Shown piece after piece: positions 52,569-60,150 of a stretch of DNA of 64,000 nucleotides. The notes beneath the pieces are model-generated. The model worked only from the letters and a program-made list of their open reading frames with translations. It was not told the DNA's origin and ran no database searches. Position 1 is the stretch's first letter. Every line of letters begins with the position of its first letter. Both the position numbers and the translations under genes were made by a program. Source of the stretch: Paenibacillus mangrovi (lineage in GTDB: Bacteria > Bacillota > Bacilli > Paenibacillales > Paenibacillaceae); contig NZ_JALIRP010000004.1 of the NCBI RefSeq assembly GCF_022898935.1, positions 310,001 to 374,000 of the forward strand. The letters are read 5' to 3'.

Positions 52569-53300
52569 ATGACGGATTCAAAGTATCTGAAACGTACCAT
52601 TATTAAAGAACAAATGGACAGTAAGTTTCTAAATGAAACACGGAGCCTTCGGGTTTACCTCCCTCCTGGTTATAATGAAATTTTGAGTTATCCGGTGGTC
52701 TACTGCCAGGATGGCGAGGAATTTTTCAATTTCGGACGCATAGCGACGACAGCCAATCATTTAATTCTTGACGGCGACGCTGAGCCTTTCATTATCGTTG
52801 GCGTTGAAGTTGATACTTCTATCAGAACCGAGGAATACGCCCCGTTCGGAAGTCGCTTTGAATCCTACACACGTTGCTTCGCAGAAGAGATTATTCCCTT
52901 CATCGAAGCCAAATATCCCGTAAGAAGGACAGCTTCTGAACGGATTCTTGCCGGAGACTCTCTCGGCGGCAGCGTATCATTGCATCTGGCAATCCGCTAC
53001 CCGGAGCTGTTCCAGCGCATTATCAGCCTATCCGGAGCCTATTATCCGGCCTCCCAGGACATTTATGAGGCTCAGGATGACCTGTCTCAGCTTGATGTTT
53101 ATATGATTGTAGGCTTGCAGGAAACGGCATTCGAAACAGATCACGGCGTGCATAATTTTGTTGAATTAAACCGTCAAACCCGTGAAATTTTGCTCGATCG
53201 CGGTGCCAAAGTGGAATATGCTGAAAAAGACGGCAAGCATATTTGGGGCTTCTGGCAAAAAGAGCTGCCGAATGCGCTTCAATATTTTTTACACGCTTAA
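52569..53300 (+). CDS. Alpha/beta-hydrolase esterase (Fes/IroE-like, PF00756 type)
   Basis: A 243-residue soluble esterase. The nucleophile S131 is in LAGDSLGGSVSLHLA; the catalytic His is probably in KDGKHIWGFW near the C-terminus. RSLRVYLPPGYNEILSYPVVYCQDGEEFF is the typical opening of the esterase-D/enterochelin-esterase family. No signal peptide. AAGAAGGGTGAACATTAG precedes the ATG. It could hydrolyse a siderophore or an S-acyl ester; no linked iron genes. Confidence 0.85.
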   Translation: MTDSKYLKRTIIKEQMDSKFLNETRSLRVYLPPGYNEILSYPVVYCQDGEEFFNFGRIATTANHLILDGDAEPFIIVGVEVDTSIRTEEYAPFGSRFESYTRCFAEEIIPFIEAKYPVRRTASERILAGDSLGGSVSLHLAIRYPELFQRIISLSGAYYPASQDIYEAQDDLSQLDVYMIVGLQETAFETDHGVHNFVELNRQTREILLDRGAKVEYAEKDGKHIWGFWQKELPNALQYFLHA

Positions 53301-53431
53301 TAACAAACTGATTTAAATAGAACATAATAAAGGTGAGCCAATGACATGTATGAAGCAGTAATTGCCAAATCAAGTCTAAGGATCACCTTTGTTGTTTTTC
53401 ATACAATGATTGCGTTTTCATTGTTTTTCCG

Positions 53432-53456
53432 AAAAAACGGCTTTTATGCCGTATTT
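53432..53456 (-). terminator. Terminator of the tyrosine phosphatase gene
   Basis: On the minus strand ACGGC-ATAAAA-GCCGT is followed by TTTTT. The stem is short but GC-rich; it may also stop the convergent esterase transcript. Confidence 0.65.
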
Positions 53457-53488
53457 TCATGAAGCCGGAAAAACTGTCCGCTAACCTA

Positions 53489-53953
53489 TTACATTTTTTC
53501 GGTTCTGATCTTGCCGAGCAGAACTTCGCATCCTGCATCCATCAAATCGTATACTTGTTCGAAGTTCCCAGTGAAATAAGGGTCGGGGACTTCTCTGAGC
53601 TCATGCTCCGGAAGCAGATCCATGAATTTGATCAAGTTATCATCGCGCGCGCCGGGCAGCTTACGTACATTACTCCAGTTGCTGTTATCCATGCACACGA
53701 TGTAGTCGAATTGTTCAAAATCCGTGCCAGCGAATTGCCGTGCCCGAATCCCTTCGTAGCTAATTTGGTACTGATCCAGCATTTGTCTTGTACCTTGATG
53801 CGGCGTGTGGCCGATATGCCAATCCCCTGTTCCGGCAGAATCCACTTGGATCCTTTCCTCATAACCTGCTTCCTTCACCTTATGTCTCATGATGGCTTCG
53901 GCCATCGGCGAGCGACAGATATTGCCCAAACAAACAAATAGTACTGATACCAT
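53489..53953 (-). CDS. Low-molecular-weight protein tyrosine phosphatase
   Basis: A 154-residue phosphatase. The P-loop FVCLGNICRSP has catalytic C8 and R14; the general-acid aspartate lies in EVPDPYFTGNFEQVYDL. It resembles B. subtilis YfkJ rather than arsenate reductase, which has a different P-loop context. It follows the TRIC-type channel gene after 23 bp on the same strand, so the two may share a transcript. Target proteins unknown. Confidence 0.94.
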   Translation of the reverse strand: MVSVLFVCLGNICRSPMAEAIMRHKVKEAGYEERIQVDSAGTGDWHIGHTPHQGTRQMLDQYQISYEGIRARQFAGTDFEQFDYIVCMDNSNWSNVRKLPGARDDNLIKFMDLLPEHELREVPDPYFTGNFEQVYDLMDAGCEVLLGKIRTEKM

Positions 53954-53976
53954 GCTGTAGTTGCCTCCTTCTTCAA

Positions 53977-54645
53977 TTAAGCCGTCTTCCGATTGCGCTT
54001 GCTATGATGGTTGTCACTGACGGAGAGATCGGATGAGGAAGACATGAACAGCTTACGCCGCGGAAGCTTCCACTTGAAAAATACAGACAGCATACGAAAC
54101 AAAACAATGAACGAAAACAATATAATCGCCTGCCATGACGTATGAATCCAGTTCAAACCAATCACCACTCCTGCAAGCGCCGCCCACACGGCATAAATTT
54201 CATCCCGCAGAACAAGCGGCTTGCGCCCGGCAAGCAGATCGCGGATGATACCTCCCCCGATTCCTGTCATCACAGCTGCAACCACTACGGCCGACAGCGG
54301 ATGATGCATTTTGGCTGCATACAAAGCACCTTGAATCGCGAAGGCCGAGAGCCCAACCGCATCAAAAAAAGCTTCGGATCGCTTCCAATGCTTGATCCAG
54401 CCGCTCGGAAGCAGGAATGCGAACAGAACTGACAAAATCGCCAGTTTGATCAGAAGTCCTTGACTCCACAGCGTCGTTACGGGAACTCCAATCAGTACAT
54501 TACGGATGACCCCGCCGCCGAATGCCGTAACAAGTCCCAGCACCAGTATGCCCAAGATGTCGTATTCTTCCTCCATGGCGACAAAAGCACCCGACATCGC
54601 AAATGCAACGGTTCCAATGATGCTGAAAATTTCAAAAGCATGCAT
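53977..54645 (-). CDS. TRIC-type cation channel family protein (YicG/UPF0126)
   Basis: A 222-residue protein with seven predicted spans in two repeats. The repeat signatures GGGVIRNVLIGVP and GGGIIRDLLAGRKP are the TRIC/UPF0126 hallmark. Prokaryotic TRIC proteins conduct potassium or other monovalent cations. The last 25 residues are basic and Ser-rich. ATG 54645 has GAGAG 9 nt upstream; TTG at 54651 is the alternative. Confidence 0.9.
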   Translation of the reverse strand: MHAFEIFSIIGTVAFAMSGAFVAMEEEYDILGILVLGLVTAFGGGVIRNVLIGVPVTTLWSQGLLIKLAILSVLFAFLLPSGWIKHWKRSEAFFDAVGLSAFAIQGALYAAKMHHPLSAVVVAAVMTGIGGGIIRDLLAGRKPLVLRDEIYAVWAALAGVVIGLNWIHTSWQAIILFSFIVLFRMLSVFFKWKLPRRKLFMSSSSDLSVSDNHHSKRNRKTA

Positions 54646-54785
54646 GTCCAATTTCTCTCTAACCTCTCCCCTAACTATGTCTTACCTATTGTAGTCGCGG
54701 CTGGCTAAATTGTGCAACAGTGTTTTCTCATTTATACTGAAGAAAAAATCTGATAGGAATGAAATGGATTTAGGAGGAACCAAAA

Positions 54786-55427
54786 ATGAGCCAGAAACGT
54801 GTTGTTATATTTTCGGGGGGTGAACTTCATCCTCAATATATAGAGGAAATTCAGCCGGGAGACTTTATCATTGGCGCGGACAAAGGAGCCTTGTTCCTTA
54901 CACAGCATGGAATTAAGCCTGATTTAGCTGTTGGAGATTTTGATTCCATTTCTACGCAAGAACTGGAGCATGTGAGAATGGAAAGCAGGAAAATAGTAGA
55001 GTGTGATCCGGTTGATAAAGACCTGACGGATACCGAGCTAGCATTTAAAATGGCCTTTCGGGAACAGCCTGATTTCATATTGCTCATAGGCGGCACAGGA
55101 ACCCGAATGGATCACACGCTCGCCAATATCCAAATGCTAAATCGCGCCCTTCAACATCATATTGCATGCGCCATTATGGATCAAAACAATTACATTACGT
55201 TAACCGGCTCCAAAATCGAGGTTTTAGATCGAGGATACAAATATATCTCTCTGCTTCCTATCACTCTTGAGGTAACCGGAATTACGCTTGAAGGATTCCA
55301 ATATCCCCTCGAAAATGCCACATTAAAAATGGGTGAATCTCTAGGTATCAGCAACGCACTGCTGGAATCATTCGGAATAGTGACTGTTGAAGACGGGCTA
55401 TTACTTATTATCCAAAGCCGTGATTAA
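54786..55427 (+). CDS. thiN: Thiamine pyrophosphokinase
   Basis: A 213-residue enzyme that transfers pyrophosphate from ATP to thiamine. VVIFSGGELHP, IIGADKGALFL and LAVGDFDSI form the nucleotide site; DKDLTDTELAFKMA and LLIGGTGTRMDHTLANI are diagnostic. The C-terminal beta domain binds thiamine. AGGAGGAACCAAAA precedes the ATG. It stands alone here, away from its usual rpe/rsgA neighbours. Confidence 0.92.
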   Translation: MSQKRVVIFSGGELHPQYIEEIQPGDFIIGADKGALFLTQHGIKPDLAVGDFDSISTQELEHVRMESRKIVECDPVDKDLTDTELAFKMAFREQPDFILLIGGTGTRMDHTLANIQMLNRALQHHIACAIMDQNNYITLTGSKIEVLDRGYKYISLLPITLEVTGITLEGFQYPLENATLKMGESLGISNALLESFGIVTVEDGLLLIIQSRD

Positions 55428-55525
55428 GACGTTTTCGAGAAAAATCCTATCGAAGTTAATAGACGAATGTCTTCATCATCGAAACTATTTTGTAACTAAA
55501 TATAAAACACTGAAAACCCTTGAAA
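55428..55525. other. Short unassigned gap after thiN
   Basis: No terminator or gene recognised. It ends at the break in the permease remnant, where homology to ABC-2 permeases stops abruptly. Confidence 0.4.
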
Positions 55526-55630
55526 GATGGTGACTGTGATGATGGTGTCCATACTGCGGGTAATATTGAGCATGGAACGTCCATGCATAACGCCCAGATC
55601 GCTAAAATAATGTTTCTGTACTGCCTCCAT
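55526..55630 (-). pseudogene. ABC-2 exporter permease, N-terminal fragment
   Basis: ATG at 55630 directly follows the ATPase remnant stop (TAAATG) behind GGAGGGGAAG. It encodes MEAVQKHYFSDLGVMHGR and on to SMDTIITVTI, the cytoplasmic start and beginning of span 1 of DrrB-like ABC-2 permeases; after about 35 residues the family sequence stops and a stop codon comes nine codons later. A middle/C-terminal piece of the same kind of permease lies on the opposite strand at 58127-58523. Confidence 0.8.
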
Positions 55631-55746
55631 TTACTTCCCCTCCTTTTTGCCGACGATTGCGAGGAATATCTCCTCTAATGTCGGCTGTTTTTCAACATAC
55701 TCCACCTTTGCGGATGGGAACAGCTTTTTTAACTCCGAGAGCGTAC
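55631..55746 (-). pseudogene. ABC exporter ATPase, C-terminal fragment
   Basis: The minus strand encodes TLSELKKLFPSAKVEYVEKQ and then PTLEEIFLAIVGKK to a TAA, the standard tail of DrrA-like exporter ATPases. Everything upstream, including the Walker motifs, is gone: a 19-bp-armed inverted repeat abuts it. It was in an operon with the permease remnant next to it. Confidence 0.82.
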
Positions 55747-55792
55747 CTACGTTAAAAAACCTGCATGTGCAATTGCAGGTTTTTTAACGTAG
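55747..55792. repeat. Perfect 19-bp inverted repeat at the remnant junction
   Basis: CTACGTTAAAAAACCTGCA and its exact complement with an 8-nt loop. With AAAAAAcctgca/tgcaggTTTTTT at its core it can act as a bidirectional terminator, but the stem extends seven bases past the A/T run, which is unusual. It marks the exact boundary between exporter debris and the tail of the ligase unit. Confidence 0.85.
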
Positions 55793-55809
55793 CTTCTTGG
55801 GGAGTGTTT

Positions 55810-55992
55810 TTAAGCGATTGTAGTCACTGTAATGTCGTTGAAAATATATGTTTGTTCCTTGGATAACTGACGATACACTTGCTGAAATAGTTCTTGATTG
55901 ACTGGTCTACGAATTTGACCTGCCGGCTCTTCTAACACATGAAAACTCGGTAATTCACAGCGATTCTTAATAGGCAAAAATAGCCAGTCAGA
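55810..55992 (-). other. In-frame open tail after the ligase stop
   Basis: Directly after the ligase TAA the same frame stays open for 60 codons, beginning SDWLFLPIKNRCELPSFHVL and ending NDITVTTIA before TAA. It has no start codon with a ribosome site. It could be the amputated end of a second gene, or the old C-terminus of a longer ligase. I do not recognise it. Confidence 0.55.
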
Positions 55993-57363
55993 TTAACGCT
56001 TTAGTGGAATAATCCTTCGGTATTTGCCGCCTAGTGCCTGTTCTGGTGGTTCTTCGGCTCGTTCAATGGTAATATGATTAAGTTTATATTGGTTGAGTAT
56101 ATTTCTAATTTCAGTTTCCATCTGATCCCATACAAAATCTGAATCATCGTTGTTCATGGTCAACAAACGAACCCGTAAATTCGTTGATGTCGTTTGAACA
56201 ATTTGAAAAAAACGAATCCCTGCGGTACGATCCACCAAGGTGGCAATTACAAGCGGCGGAATCGCTACTTCTTCACCATCCTCAGTGAGAAAGATCAGTA
56301 TATCGGCAGACCGGCCTTCCACACGAATGGCGGGATGAGGGTTCCCACATGGGCATGGATCAGGACGTACCATGATACTATCGCCGAGATCATAGCGAAG
56401 AATAGGCTGTACACGGTTAGCAAGATTTGTAAGCAATACGGTATGAGATTGTTCACCTGGCTGAACTGGTTTATAGTTAGTATCTACTGGTTCGACAATC
56501 ACCCAGTCAGAATTTACGTGATACCAACCACATTTACAATCAACACTTAGGAATGGGCACTCTGTGGCACCATAGAGATCACGAACCTTGGTGTTAAACA
56601 GCTTGGAAATTCGCTCATACTCTTTCTTTGGTAGTGATTCACCAGCTGGTTCTACCAAAATCGGCTTAATTCGTAATCGCCCCTCAGCCTGTTCGCTAGC
56701 AAGTATCGAGATTACACTCCCATAGCCGATGACGATAGATGGTTGGAAGTGATTTAGTTGAGCAACCAACTCTGGAATAGGAGTATGCACTGAAAAGAGT
56801 TTCATCGCGGAGCCTAGCATCATGCTTTTTTTGCGGAAACGGTTGATCCCAGAGGAGACGAGAAAGTGACCTTCCGCAGCTACTACTGCCATGCGTCCAC
56901 CATGGATGAGATACTTGATAAAATCTCCAATACCGAGCCAGTTACCCAATGCACGTAAAGTTAAGACAAGATTCACACTGAGGGCATGATCGTCTACAAG
57001 GAAAATTCCACGATGCCCCGTAGTACCAGAGGTAGTAGCTACTGTGTATTTTCCGAGGAATAGTTCTCCAATCATATCAGGGTTATTTACAAAGTTTCGG
57101 ACATCTTCGAGCGTTACATTCTTATCGGTAACCCAGTCATTAAAGGATGGCATTAGTTTCTTCTTACTGGTGACAGGTAGTAACCTGATATCTTCTATTT
57201 GATCGGGTAAATCTTTGTAGAGTTCATAATAGTAACGAGAATTGGTACGGGCGAATTCTACGATCTCAGCAAGGCGATTGTTCTGCCGCTGCATAATCGC
57301 GGGAGTTCCTTCTTCGGCGGCTTTACGTGTATCGCTTAGTAACCACAGAATACTCTTCTTCAT
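55993..57363 (-). CDS. PaaK/CapK-like adenylate-forming ligase
   Basis: A 456-residue enzyme of the phenylacetate-CoA ligase/CapK branch. The adenylation P-loop is TVATTSGTTGHRG; RDLYGATECPFLSVDC is the A5-type motif; YDLGDSIMVRPDPCPCGNPHPAI contains the conserved aspartate and a Cys cluster (PCPCG) seen in this branch. It should activate a carboxylic acid as its adenylate, perhaps onto CoA or a carrier. ATG 57363 has TAGGAGCGAT; a TTG 66 bp upstream is unlikely. It is downstream of and close to tetR. No carrier protein or other biosynthetic gene is linked, and exporter debris flanks the pair, pointing to transfer. Confidence 0.85.
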   Translation of the reverse strand: MKKSILWLLSDTRKAAEEGTPAIMQRQNNRLAEIVEFARTNSRYYYELYKDLPDQIEDIRLLPVTSKKKLMPSFNDWVTDKNVTLEDVRNFVNNPDMIGELFLGKYTVATTSGTTGHRGIFLVDDHALSVNLVLTLRALGNWLGIGDFIKYLIHGGRMAVVAAEGHFLVSSGINRFRKKSMMLGSAMKLFSVHTPIPELVAQLNHFQPSIVIGYGSVISILASEQAEGRLRIKPILVEPAGESLPKKEYERISKLFNTKVRDLYGATECPFLSVDCKCGWYHVNSDWVIVEPVDTNYKPVQPGEQSHTVLLTNLANRVQPILRYDLGDSIMVRPDPCPCGNPHPAIRVEGRSADILIFLTEDGEEVAIPPLVIATLVDRTAGIRFFQIVQTTSTNLRVRLLTMNNDDSDFVWDQMETEIRNILNQYKLNHITIERAEEPPEQALGGKYRRIIPLKR

Positions 57364-57418
57364 ATCGCTCCTACTCTCATAATCAAATATTTTAAAGGGG
57401 GCGCTTATGCTGAAAGCT

Positions 57419-58054
57419 TTATTCAACAACTTGATTTAAAAATTCAGTTGCAAATTTCGTATAGAACTCCTTCAATCGAGATGAAAAATTCAAATCGAAT
57501 TCATTTCGGTCCATATTATGAAACTCTGCCCATTTGTCGCCTAAAATAACATAGAAGACCACAGGGGCAACTCCAAAGAAAAAACCCGTTATTAGTGAGT
57601 TAGCTTCATCATGAATATCTAATCCCATCTCTTTTAATTTAGGTAATACACTCCAATGAGACATATCCATCATCTTAAATAAAGAGAAATCCGGCTCGTT
57701 ATTTTTTAATGCTTCTATGAGCGCAATTTTAATCACTTCATCTTTTGTTTTTAAGGTAGCTAAAATTTCATCTGAATACTCCACGATTTGATTGTGATCG
57801 ATGGTGGATAATTGTTTTCCAAATACATCTTTTTGATTGATATAATCATCAATATTTTTTTGAAAAAGCTCCTCTAAGAGTTTTTTCTTGCTTTCAAAAT
57901 AGTAGTAAATAAGCGCTTTGTTTACTCCTGCCTGTTTAGCAATCTCATCCACTCTTGCTCCATCAAATCCCTTTTCTGCAAATATTTTGGTTGCTATCTT
58001 AAGTATTTTTTCTCGAGTATTAATGTCTTTTTCATCCACATTAGTCTCTGACAC
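57419..58054 (-). CDS. TetR-family transcriptional regulator
   Basis: A 211-residue repressor. The N-terminal helix-turn-helix (about 12-60) reads TREKILKIATKIFAEKGFDG, then VDEIAKQAGVNKALIYYYF. The C-terminal part is a helical ligand and dimer domain. It starts with GTG 58054 behind GGGGTG. Its leader contains a near-perfect 24-bp palindrome, so it should repress itself and the ligase gene 55 bp downstream. The coding region is visibly more AT-rich than neighbouring housekeeping genes, a sign of acquisition. Confidence 0.92.
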   Translation of the reverse strand: MSETNVDEKDINTREKILKIATKIFAEKGFDGARVDEIAKQAGVNKALIYYYFESKKKLLEELFQKNIDDYINQKDVFGKQLSTIDHNQIVEYSDEILATLKTKDEVIKIALIEALKNNEPDFSLFKMMDMSHWSVLPKLKEMGLDIHDEANSLITGFFFGVAPVVFYVILGDKWAEFHNMDRNEFDLNFSSRLKEFYTKFATEFLNQVVE

Positions 58055-58065
58055 TTAAACACCCC

Positions 58066-58089
58066 ATTTAACTAATTAGTTAGTTAAAT
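58066..58089. promoter_or_regulatory. TetR operator palindrome
   Basis: A 24-bp palindrome with 22 matching positions, half-site ATTTAACTAA, ends 12 bp upstream of the tetR start. Size and place fit a TetR-family autoregulatory operator. Confidence 0.8.
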
Positions 58090-58126
58090 TATACATGATC
58101 ATTTCCATTATTGTAAAGGGTTGTAA

Positions 58127-58523
58127 ATGCAAAACGCAGGTATACGGGATATATTCGAGCGGTTTCACTCCATGCCGATTTCACGTTCCACCTCACTGTG
58201 TGGGCATGTGCTGACCTCGCTGGTATCCAACGCCATATCGGTTGTCGTCATCATTCTCGTAGCGCTCCTTATGGGCTTCGTATGCGGGCTACTGCCATGT
58301 CTTGCAGTAGCCCGCATACTCATGCTGTTTACGCTGGCGTTAACTTGGGTCGCGGCGATTGCCGGACTGTCCGCCAAATCAGTGGATGGCGCAAGCGCCT
58401 TTTCCTACCCGATTATCTTCCTGCCGTTTATCAGCTCGGCGTTTGTGCCGACCGAGTCGATGCCATCGGTCGTTCGCGCCTTTGCCTAAAACTAGCCGGC
58501 GACCGCGATACTTGGGAACTACT
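58127..58523 (+). pseudogene. ABC-2 exporter permease, middle and C-terminal fragment
   Basis: The plus strand encodes GIRDIFERFHSMPISRSTSL, GHVLTSLVSNAISVVVIIL, FTLALTWVAAIAGLSAKSVD and IIFLPFISSAFVPTESMPSV, all typical of DrrB-like ABC-2 permeases. Translation stops at VRAFA-TAA, but homology continues across that stop and a TAG two codons later (VRAFA*N*PATAI). No ribosome site precedes it. It corresponds to the part missing from the minus-strand fragment at 55526-55630, with roughly 60 residues lost between. Confidence 0.88.
58280..58319. repeat. Perfect 16-bp inverted repeat inside the permease remnant
   Basis: GTATGCGGGCTACTGC and its complement with an 8-nt loop, inside former coding sequence (GFVCGLLPCLAVARI). 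The family usually has a Gly/Ser-rich stretch and W here, so the palindrome seems to have formed after the gene decayed. No T-run; not a terminator. Confidence 0.8.
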
Positions 58524-58749
58524 TTAGAACTTTTACGAATCTGAATATCAAGGGTTTTTCTCATTATAATTTCACTCCCAAAATCAAATTCTTAATTTTT
58601 TGTAACTTTTAATCGTTTTTTAATAAAAGGGGATAATCCTTAGAGCAGTAATGGGTTGAGACGACCTATCCATAATTTAGGGAGTTACAAAGCTGTTATA
58701 CTCGGAGACGAGCCTGAAAGAAAACGAAATTTGGAGGTATTACAACAAC
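58524..58749 (+). other. Leader and promoter region of the NlpC/P60 gene
   Basis: It contains TTGTAAC near 58598, GTTATACT near 58695 and a tight hairpin CTCG-GAGA-CGAG (58701-58712) with a GNRA-type loop. GGAGG at 58733 serves the gene. No known riboswitch pattern recognised, though genes of this class often have c-di-AMP riboswitches. Confidence 0.4.
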
Positions 58750-59280
58750 ATGAAGCAAAAACAACTATTCCAAAAATTAGTAACCGTAGGGTTATGTGCA
58801 ACGATTGGTTTTACAGCGATGATGGCAACCGGAGCAGACGTGACGGAAGCATCCTCATCTAAATCTAATTCCGTCTCCGCATCATCCTCTCAAACTTCTA
58901 AAGGACAAGCTATTGTGAATTATGGCAAAACATTTATGGGTACGCCATATAAATTCGGAGCGTCTACCAAAACAACAAAAGAGTTCGACTGCTCCTCATT
59001 CACAAAGCATATCTTTGGTAAATACGGTGTTACACTTCCGCGTACATCCACTGATCAATCGAAAATGGGCGTCTCTGTTTCGAAATCTAACCTGAAGCCA
59101 GGCGATCTCGTATTCTTCTCGAGCGGTAGCAGAGCCAATGGCAAGAACGTCACTCATGTCGCAGTGTATGCAGGTAACGGTAAAATTCTGCACACTTATG
59201 GCAAACCCGGTGTAACGATGTCCGATCTGAACTCCGGCAACTGGAAAAAAACATATTTATTTGCACGTCGCGTAATCTAA
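58750..59280 (+). CDS. Secreted NlpC/P60 endopeptidase
   Basis: A 176-residue exported peptidoglycan hydrolase. Signal peptide (about 1-34), a Ser-rich linker (SSSKSNSVSASSSQTS), then the NlpC/P60 domain (about 52-176) with C81 (KEFDCSSFTKHIF), H136 (VTHVAVYAG) and H148 (KILHTYG) as the catalytic triad. It has no LysM or SH3 binding module. GGAGGTATTACAACAAC precedes the ATG. It cleaves D-Glu-meso-DAP type stem-peptide bonds by family rule. Confidence 0.94.
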   Translation: MKQKQLFQKLVTVGLCATIGFTAMMATGADVTEASSSKSNSVSASSSQTSKGQAIVNYGKTFMGTPYKFGASTKTTKEFDCSSFTKHIFGKYGVTLPRTSTDQSKMGVSVSKSNLKPGDLVFFSSGSRANGKNVTHVAVYAGNGKILHTYGKPGVTMSDLNSGNWKKTYLFARRVI

Positions 59281-59286
59281 AATACC

Positions 59287-59325
59287 AAGGAAGGCAGTAA
59301 GCTTAGGGACTTACTCGCCTTCCTT
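59287..59325. terminator. Terminator overlapping the orphan regulator stop
   Basis: AAGGAAGGCAGTAAG / CTTACTCGCCTTCCTT with a one-base bulge. The stop codon of the convergent regulator (59311-59313) lies in the stem. Confidence 0.85.
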
Positions 59326-60006
59326 TATTACATAACCTACACCACGTACGGATTGGATCAGTTTTTTTCCAAATCCTTTATCCATTTTAGTACGAAGATG
59401 CCGGATGTACACGTCTACCACGTTCGTACCTATATGAAAATCATAGTCCCATACCTTTTTCAGAATCTCTTCACGCGTACATACCTGATTAACGTGCCTT
59501 GCCAAAAACAAAAGCAAATCAAATTCTTTTACCGTCAGCGGAATCTGCTTATCACCCCTACGCACCTTCCGCTTAGCTGGATCTATAACCAAATCTTCGA
59601 CAACGACCTTTTGATTCCCCCGCTCATTTTCAATATGGAATATTCTGAGTAAGTTCTGAATCCGTGCTACCAGCTCAATCCCCCTGATCTCTTTCGCCAC
59701 GACATCGTTTGCCCCGGCATCCAGCCCATCGATCACTGCTTCGGTATCAAGCTGTTCCTCGAATAAAATAATCGGAAAAGGCCTGTCCCCCTGCTCTCTC
59801 AAAAGCGCTTTAATAATTTTATGTAATGTGATCCCTGTACGCTCCGCACGATCCATCATTAGCATATCAATTGCCTCTTCATTGATCACTCTCATGGCCT
59901 CACGCTCTGTCAAAACCATGTTTATAACATATCCCTCCTTCTGAAGGACATCGAATAACTCCTCGTTTTGTAAAAAGGAACCGATTACCAGTAGCTTTTC
60001 ATGCAT
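59311..60006 (-). CDS. Orphan OmpR-family regulator with degenerate receiver
   Basis: A 231-residue protein. The winged helix (about 130-228) is canonical: LTVKEFDLLLFLARH, TNVVDVYIRHLRTKM and SVRGVGYVI. The receiver keeps D52 (MLMMDRAE) and K105 (DVVAKEI) but lacks the acidic pair after strand 1 (LLVIGSFLQNEELF) and the switch Thr/Ser (PIILFEEQ). It is therefore unlikely to be phosphorylated normally. No kinase gene is near. ATG 60006 follows AGGTGATTAC. It may act constitutively or sense something else through the receiver fold. Confidence 0.9.
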   Translation of the reverse strand: MHEKLLVIGSFLQNEELFDVLQKEGYVINMVLTEREAMRVINEEAIDMLMMDRAERTGITLHKIIKALLREQGDRPFPIILFEEQLDTEAVIDGLDAGANDVVAKEIRGIELVARIQNLLRIFHIENERGNQKVVVEDLVIDPAKRKVRRGDKQIPLTVKEFDLLLFLARHVNQVCTREEILKKVWDYDFHIGTNVVDVYIRHLRTKMDKGFGKKLIQSVRGVGYVIKEGE

Positions 60007-60070
60007 GTAATCACCTGATTTCATTTTGAGTCCCGATTCAGTAATCTTAACATAGGGTTACCGCTCATGA

Positions 60071-60109
60071 AAAAAACCATTCCTCAAGGACGAGCCTTAA
60101 GGAATGGTT
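60071..60109 (-). terminator. Terminator of the moeB-like gene
   Basis: AACCATTCCTCAAGG / CCTTAAGGAATGGTT with one mismatch; on the minus strand a run of seven T follows. Confidence 0.9.
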
Positions 60110-60150
60110 TTCATGATGTTCTATCCCTAATAAAACGAGCTCTTAATGAC

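Noticed and set aside
58127..58489. Plus-strand 120-codon frame as an intact membrane protein gene
   Set aside because: It lacks a ribosome site, starts mid-domain, and homology to ABC-2 permeases continues past its stop, so it is a gene fragment.
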